NCBI RefSeq assembly: GCF_014982715.1
Contig: NZ_JADCJY010000001.1
Coordinates: forward strand, 1,736,001-1,800,000
DNA length: 64,000 nucleotides
Reading direction: 5' to 3'
Source of the DNA: Gallalistipes aquisgranensis
Lineage (GTDB): Bacteria > Bacteroidota > Bacteroidia > Bacteroidales > Rikenellaceae
Positions within the stretch are counted from its first letter, which is position 1; each line of letters starts with the position of its first letter. Shown one piece after another: positions 61,748-64,000 of the stretch. The position numbers were made by a program, and so were the translations under genes. Below the pieces are notes generated by a model, which saw nothing but the letters and a program-made list of their open reading frames with translations, had not been told where the DNA came from and ran no database searches.

Positions 61748-63082
61748 ATGACCATCGCACTCACCGTGTTCTGCACGGCATTTTTCATCGCCTGCATCGC
61801 CCTGTCGGCCGCTCTCGTCTCCCTTCGCAGGAAGAACGCGGGCCTCGCCGTCTCCCGCGACGAAGCATCCGCCCGGGCCCTTTCGCTCGAAAGCCAGCTG
61901 AACGAAACCCGCAGCAGGGCCGAATCGCTCGCCGCATCGGAGACCCGGTTGCAGGAACAGGTCCGGACGCTGATCGCCCGCCACACCGAGGCTCAGGTGC
62001 GGCTGGACACCCTACGGGCCAAAGCCGAAAGCGACCGGGAGGAGCTGGAAAAATTGCAGGCCTCGTTCCGGGCGGAATTCCGTAACCTGGCCAACGACAT
62101 TCTGGAGGAGAAGAGCAGACAGTTCAAACAGACGAGCCGCGAGTCGATGGAGGCCCTGCTCAAGCCGTTCGGCGATTCGATCACCGAGTTCAAGAGCCGG
62201 GTGGAAGCCATCTACTCCGACGAGAACCAACAGCGGGGCGCCCTCAAAAACGAAATCCGCAACCTGCTCGACCTCAACCGCCGCATTACCGAAGAGACGA
62301 CCAACCTGACCAACGCCCTGAAAGGAAACAGCAAAGTGCAGGGAGACTGGGGTGAGATGATTCTCGAAACCATTCTGGAGAGTTCGAACCTCGTGAACGG
62401 CATCCACTACACCACCCAGCAGAACTTCAAGGACGAAGAGGGAAACAATCTGCGCCCGGACGTCGTGCTGAATCTGCCCGACAGCAAGCAAATCGTGATC
62501 GACTCGAAAGTTTCACTCACGGCCTTCGTGAATTACGTCCATGCGGACGATGCCTCCGAACGGGACAAGGCGATGAAGGAGCACCTGCGTTCGGTGCGCG
62601 CCCACGTGGACGAGTTGGGATGCAAAAGCTACCAGTCGCTGGTCAATTCGCCCGATTTCGTCATCATGTTCATCCCCAACGAACCGGCCTTTCTGGCCGC
62701 TCTCCAAGGCGACCCGTCAATCTGGGGCGACGCCTATCGCCGGAAGGTCATCATCAGCAGCCCGACCAATCTGTTCGCCCTGCTCAAAATTGTGGACGAC
62801 CTCTGGAAACGCGACAACCAGAGCAAAAACGCACTGGCCATCGCCCGCGAGGGAGCCAATCTGTACGACAAATTCGTAGGCTTCGCAGAGACCCTGCTCG
62901 ACATCGGAAAGAACCTCGACACCGCTTCCCGCAACTACGAGAAGGCGATGGGGCAACTCAAAACCGGCAAGGGCAATCTGATCGCCCGCAGCGAAAAACT
63001 GCGGGAAATGGGGGTAAAAGCAACGAAAAGCCTCCCCTCCGCACTGAACGATTACGAAGAGGACTCGCTGAAGATAGAGTGA
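61748..63082 (+). CDS. rmuC: DNA recombination protein RmuC
   Basis: A 444-residue protein: an N-terminal membrane span (residues about 3-25), a long coiled coil to about 135, then the RmuC nuclease-like domain with SKVQGDWGEMILETILE, LRPDVVLNLPDSKQIVIDSKVSL (acidic-Lys active-site pattern), FVIMFIPNEPAFLAAL and RDNQSKNALAIAREG. RmuC limits inversions between short repeats in E. coli. Full length. Confidence 0.92.
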   Translation: MTIALTVFCTAFFIACIALSAALVSLRRKNAGLAVSRDEASARALSLESQLNETRSRAESLAASETRLQEQVRTLIARHTEAQVRLDTLRAKAESDREELEKLQASFRAEFRNLANDILEEKSRQFKQTSRESMEALLKPFGDSITEFKSRVEAIYSDENQQRGALKNEIRNLLDLNRRITEETTNLTNALKGNSKVQGDWGEMILETILESSNLVNGIHYTTQQNFKDEEGNNLRPDVVLNLPDSKQIVIDSKVSLTAFVNYVHADDASERDKAMKEHLRSVRAHVDELGCKSYQSLVNSPDFVIMFIPNEPAFLAALQGDPSIWGDAYRRKVIISSPTNLFALLKIVDDLWKRDNQSKNALAIAREGANLYDKFVGFAETLLDIGKNLDTASRNYEKAMGQLKTGKGNLIARSEKLREMGVKATKSLPSALNDYEEDSLKIE

Positions 63083-63219
63083 CCGACTTTCCCTGAACGC
63101 ACCGGTCGCAACGATTCCATTTCCGGAGCAGCGTCGTTTTCAACCATACCGATTGATACAATCTCTCACTCCCCACAGGAAAAAGAAGCGGTGTCCCAAC
63201 CGGCCAAGTCCTCCGGAAA

Positions 63220-63993
63220 CTATGCGGCGCTTTTCAGCAACTCCGCCTGCAACTGGGCCGTGGAGAGGTTCGAATGCATTTCGCCGTTCCGGGCGACCGA
63301 GATATGCCCCGTCTCTTCGGAGACCACCACCACCAGTGCATCGCACACTTCGCTCACACCCAGCGCAGCCCGATGGCGCATCCCGTAAGAGACGGGAACC
63401 TCCTGTTGGGTGGAGGGAAGAACACACTTGGCCGCGACGATCCGGCCGTCGTTGATGATGACGGCCCCGTCATGGAGCGGCGAATTTTTGAAGAAGATGT
63501 TTTTCAGCAGGGACGAGGAGATTCTCGCGTCGATGGAGATACCCGTCTCCGCAATGACCGACAGGTCGCTCTTCTGCTGGATAACGATCAGGGCCCCGGT
63601 TTTCGTATCTGACATGTCGCCACACGCCTTAACGATGGGGCTCACGTATTCCAGATGGTCGTTGTGATACTCGTGCATGTCGAACAGCCGTCCCAGAAAC
63701 GAATCCCTGTGCTGGTTGCTGCGCGTACCGATCAGGTGGAGGAACCGCCGTATCTCGGGCTGGAACACCACGATCAGGGCGATGACGCCCACCCCGATGA
63801 TATGCCCCAGAATAGCGGATAACAGCTCCATATTGAGCGCCTTGACCACCACCCAAAGCAGGTAGATCAACAGGATTCCCGTAAGAATACTCGGCGTGTG
63901 CGTGCCTTTGGTTACCTTGTAAAGGTAATACATGATCGTCGCCACCACCACGATGTCGATGACGTCGATCACTGTTATCTGGATAAAGTCCAT
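63220..63993 (-). CDS. cdaA: Diadenylate cyclase CdaA
   Basis: A 257-residue membrane-bound c-di-AMP synthase with three spans (about 8-25, 36-52, 62-80) and a DisA_N domain with the substrate motifs HDGAV (about residue 175) and RHRAALG (about 207). The start ATG at 63993 begins MDFIQITVID. c-di-AMP controls osmotic balance and cell-wall behaviour. The gene is complete within the window; its downstream flank to rmuC is a 137-base gap with no clear hairpin. Confidence 0.94.
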   Translation of the reverse strand: MDFIQITVIDVIDIVVVATIMYYLYKVTKGTHTPSILTGILLIYLLWVVVKALNMELLSAILGHIIGVGVIALIVVFQPEIRRFLHLIGTRSNQHRDSFLGRLFDMHEYHNDHLEYVSPIVKACGDMSDTKTGALIVIQQKSDLSVIAETGISIDARISSSLLKNIFFKNSPLHDGAVIINDGRIVAAKCVLPSTQQEVPVSYGMRHRAALGVSEVCDALVVVVSEETGHISVARNGEMHSNLSTAQLQAELLKSAA

Positions 63994-64000
63994 ATGAATT

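Overview
The window looks like the chromosome of a Bacteroidota gut commensal, most likely Alistipes (Rikenellaceae) or a close relative. The reasons are a high-GC backbone, a SusC/SusD utilisation locus, many short-signal lipoproteins, and promoter -7 boxes of the TAnnTTTG type that Bacteroidota use. The genus is an inference from gene content and composition. No rRNA is present.

Left part (1-13,200). Two FKBP-type prolyl isomerase genes, the first cut by the window edge, end at a strong hairpin. A leftward operon (10,956 to 1,642) follows. It encodes a secreted SGNH/SASA acyl esterase, a second esterase fused to a fimbrillin/Mfa2-like domain, a 1089-residue GLUG-repeat lipoprotein sharing that same N-domain, and three further fimbrial-anchor-like lipoproteins. 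A divergent gene encodes a GH115-like protein, so an acetylated, glucuronylated glycan is a possible target.

Next (13,484-21,886). UDP-glucose dehydrogenase, UDP-glucuronate decarboxylase, a GT2 glycosyltransferase and a CpsB-like PHP phosphatase form a UDP-xylose/surface polysaccharide operon. Then come aroB, typA/bipA, a NigD-like lipoprotein and a DnaQ-like exonuclease.

Polysaccharide utilisation locus (22,197-39,373). An MFS sugar porter, an N-acylglucosamine 2-epimerase family protein, SusC, SusD, a DUF3823-like lipoprotein, two tandem paralogous lipoproteins of a family I cannot name, a six-hairpin-like protein and a propeller-like lipoprotein are closely spaced and end at a hairpin. 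A DUF4434-type protein and a ROK regulator follow. None of the putative enzymes falls in a glycosidase family I recognise with certainty, and no HTCS, SusR or ECF-sigma regulator is visible, so this is the most novel system in the window. A class A beta-lactamase with a PER-like omega loop lies just beyond.

Mobile element (about 40,461-51,684). An 11.2 kb, clearly AT-richer island has the layout of the Bacteroides mobilizable unit NBU2: tyrosine integrase, DUF3853 protein, AAA ATPase, toprim primase, hairpin-rich candidate oriT, MobV relaxase, and the mef(En2)-lnu(AN2) macrolide/lincosamide resistance pair. It sits in the 3' end of tRNA-Ser(CGA), is bounded by imperfect direct repeats, and has separated the tRNA from its terminator. 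It also carries a YhcG/DUF1016 nuclease with a coiled-coil partner, a palindromic iteron-like array before the primase, and a decayed GNAT gene.

Right part (51,677-63,993). This is ordinary chromosome: an AspT/YidE-type transporter, DUF421 protein, YgjP-like metallopeptidase, argH, an argE-like deacylase, rlmB, a flavodoxin-like reductase, an ABC-F protein, rpe, rmuC and diadenylate cyclase.
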